Positions 5,329 through 5,991 of a stretch of DNA of 5,991 bases are shown here, piece after piece. The position numbers and the translations under genes were made by a program. The notes beneath the pieces are model-generated. The model ran no database searches and was not told the DNA's origin. It saw only the letters and a list, made by a program, of their open reading frames with translations. Source of the stretch: Candidatus Zixiibacteriota bacterium (GTDB lineage Bacteria > Zixibacteria > MSB-5A5 > SM1-73). Position 1 is the first letter of the stretch; every line of letters begins with the position of its first letter. The DNA is taken from assembly GCA_022866585.1 (NCBI GenBank), contig JALHUP010000108.1, forward strand, positions 1 through 5,991, in the 5' to 3' direction.

Positions 5329-5358
5329 TTGGTTCGGGAATTGGATTTCCCGAACCAA
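5329..5358. repeat. 12-bp perfect hairpin
   Basis: TTGGTTCGGGAA (5329-5340) pairs perfectly with TTCCCGAACCAA (5347-5358) around a 6-base loop. An alternative pairing, GGAATTGG 5337-5344 with CCAATTCC 5355-5362, uses the same bases, so the two folds exclude one another. No T-run follows, so this is not a standard terminator. Confidence 0.7.
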
Positions 5359-5361
5359 TTC

Positions 5362-5413
5362 CGTGCGGGTCACCATGATTCCGCCAGAGGCGGAAAATTC
5401 CAATTTCCGCACG
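5362..5413. repeat. Two-tier hairpin with CCGCC/GGCGG inner stem
   Basis: The outer stem CGTGCGG (5362-5368) with CCGCACG (5407-5413) encloses an inner perfect 7-bp stem TTCCGCC-AGA-GGCGGAA (5379-5395). It lies between the two 24-bp direct repeats, next to the 12-bp hairpin. Confidence 0.65.
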
Positions 5414-5421
5414 AACAAAAT

Positions 5422-5445
5422 GCTTTAGGCTGATTCTAAATAATT
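5422..5445. repeat. 24-bp direct repeat, second copy
   Basis: Same as 5301-5324 with one A-to-G change (GCTTTAGGCTG against GCTTTAAGCTG). It ends about 70 bp before the lipoprotein start codon. Confidence 0.85.
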
Positions 5446-5517
5446 GGGGATTTATGCCGATAGTAATTTTAGAATAAATTCTTCAACTATAAACGATAAA
5501 CTGAAAGGGAGCTAAAT

Positions 5518-5991
5518 ATGAACAGGAAAGCGTCTAACTTTCTCGGAGCGAGTTCTTGGGTTGTCCTTATTCTATTGGTAATTGCTATCTTAATGGCCGG
5601 ATGTTCCAAGAAATCCACGAAAGAAGAGGCGGCGGTGATCATAAAATCGCTTTATGCCCCTTCCTCAGTTCAAAAGGGAAAGACTGGCATGGTGGATGTG
5701 GAGGTAAAGGACGACAAGGATCAATCCATCTCAGGGGTAAGGGTTTCCTTTTCGGTCAGCCCGGCTTCAATCGGATACTTCACCCCTACTATGGACACCA
5801 CCGATGAAAATGGTTTGGCCGCATCGGTCTTTACTGCCACAGGTTTAGGCACCGCTACAATTCAGGTAGGCGCTGAAGGAGCTCAATCCAAGACCGCAGA
5901 AATAGAGATAGTATCGGCTGGGGAAACCACCAAACGCATCACGATTGAGATCACCCCGGCCTGGCTTCCCGCAGACGGAATCTCCACCAGC
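5518..5991 (+). CDS. Lipoprotein with bacterial Ig-like (Big_1) domains, N-terminal part
   Basis: The window cuts this gene at the right edge; 158 codons are visible with no stop. The ATG at 5518 is preceded by AAAGGGAG (5504-5511), 6 nt upstream. Residues 1-28 are a lipoprotein signal: a basic n-region with NRK, a hydrophobic core of about 14-25, and an LMAGC lipobox with Cys29 as the lipidated residue. Ser at +2 suggests outer-membrane sorting by the E. coli rule. A short Lys/Glu-rich linker leads to one complete Ig-like fold (about 42-133). Its GVRVSFSV, TTDENGLAASVFTA and GTATIQV strands are typical of the invasin/intimin (Big_1) type. A second such domain begins near residue 138 (ITIEITP...LPADGIS). 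Such repeats usually build elongated surface or adhesion proteins. The total domain number and any C-terminal module are unknown. Confidence 0.88.
   Translation, partial: MNRKASNFLGASSWVVLILLVIAILMAGCSKKSTKEEAAVIIKSLYAPSSVQKGKTGMVDVEVKDDKDQSISGVRVSFSVSPASIGYFTPTMDTTDENGLAASVFTATGLGTATIQVGAEGAQSKTAEIEIVSAGETTKRITIEITPAWLPADGISTS

Larger units (their letters stand above)
5014..5517. other. 504-bp divergent spacer loaded with repeats
   Basis: This spacer separates the minus-strand hydrolase from the plus-strand Ig-like lipoprotein, so it should hold both promoters, yet no convincing one is found. TTGACA on the minus strand (5111-5106) has no -10 at a usable distance. TATAAA at 5488-5493 (plus strand) has no -35. 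The rest is repeat DNA: the composite element copy 2 (5156-5260), two 24-bp direct repeats (5301-5324, 5422-5445) and hairpins between them. No open frame looks real. Confidence 0.6.

Noticed and set aside
174..5445. CRISPR array
   Set aside because: The repeats are few, scattered across kilobases, often inverted, and have no regular spacers; no cas gene is present.
5556..5807. An 83-codon plus-strand open frame inside the Ig lipoprotein
   Set aside because: It is out of frame with the lipoprotein, whose signal peptide, lipobox and Ig strands are unmistakable.

Overview
The window looks like ordinary chromosomal housekeeping DNA of a Gram-negative-type, uncultured-looking bacterium of moderate to lowish GC. 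Two lipoproteins with clear lipoboxes support a diderm cell plan. No marker in the window allows a confident phylum call. The many short dispersed palindromes between genes recall draft genomes of FCB-type or other candidate phyla, but that is an impression and not a result.

Layout from left to right. (1) Positions 2-181, plus strand: the C-terminal end of a SpoU/TrmH-type RNA 2'-O-methyltransferase. It converges on (2) a minus-strand cyclophilin-type peptidyl-prolyl isomerase lipoprotein (381-1013), and the spacer holds nested inverted repeats and a strong terminator. (3) A minus-strand pair, engB (ribosome-biogenesis GTPase) followed by purA (adenylosuccinate synthetase), occupies 3311-1339. 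(4) tRNA-His(GTG) lies on the minus strand at 3763-3689 with its own sigma70-like promoter about 130 nt upstream. (5) A minus-strand metallo-beta-lactamase-fold hydrolase covers 5013-4231. (6) From 5518 to the right edge, on the plus strand, is the start of a secreted lipoprotein with bacterial Ig-like (Big_1-type) domains; it is cut by the window.

The genes are unrelated housekeeping functions (protein folding in the envelope, ribosome assembly, purine synthesis, translation), and no single pathway joins them. What stands out is the DNA between them. Coding sequence plus tRNA covers only about two thirds of the window, and nearly every spacer carries a different palindromic or dispersed repeat. 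The clearest is a roughly 105-bp element with 8-bp terminal inverted repeats, present twice in opposite orientation (1230-1333 and 5156-5260). Its arms are nearly identical and its centre is diverged. A sub-sequence of it also sits in the loop of the terminator at 316-365. Other repeats are a 34-bp near-palindrome, a family of short CCGCC/GGCGG hairpins, a 24-bp direct repeat flanking a cluster of hairpins, and a long hairpin between the tRNA-His promoter and the tRNA. I see no CRISPR array, transposase, toxin-antitoxin pair or defence system.
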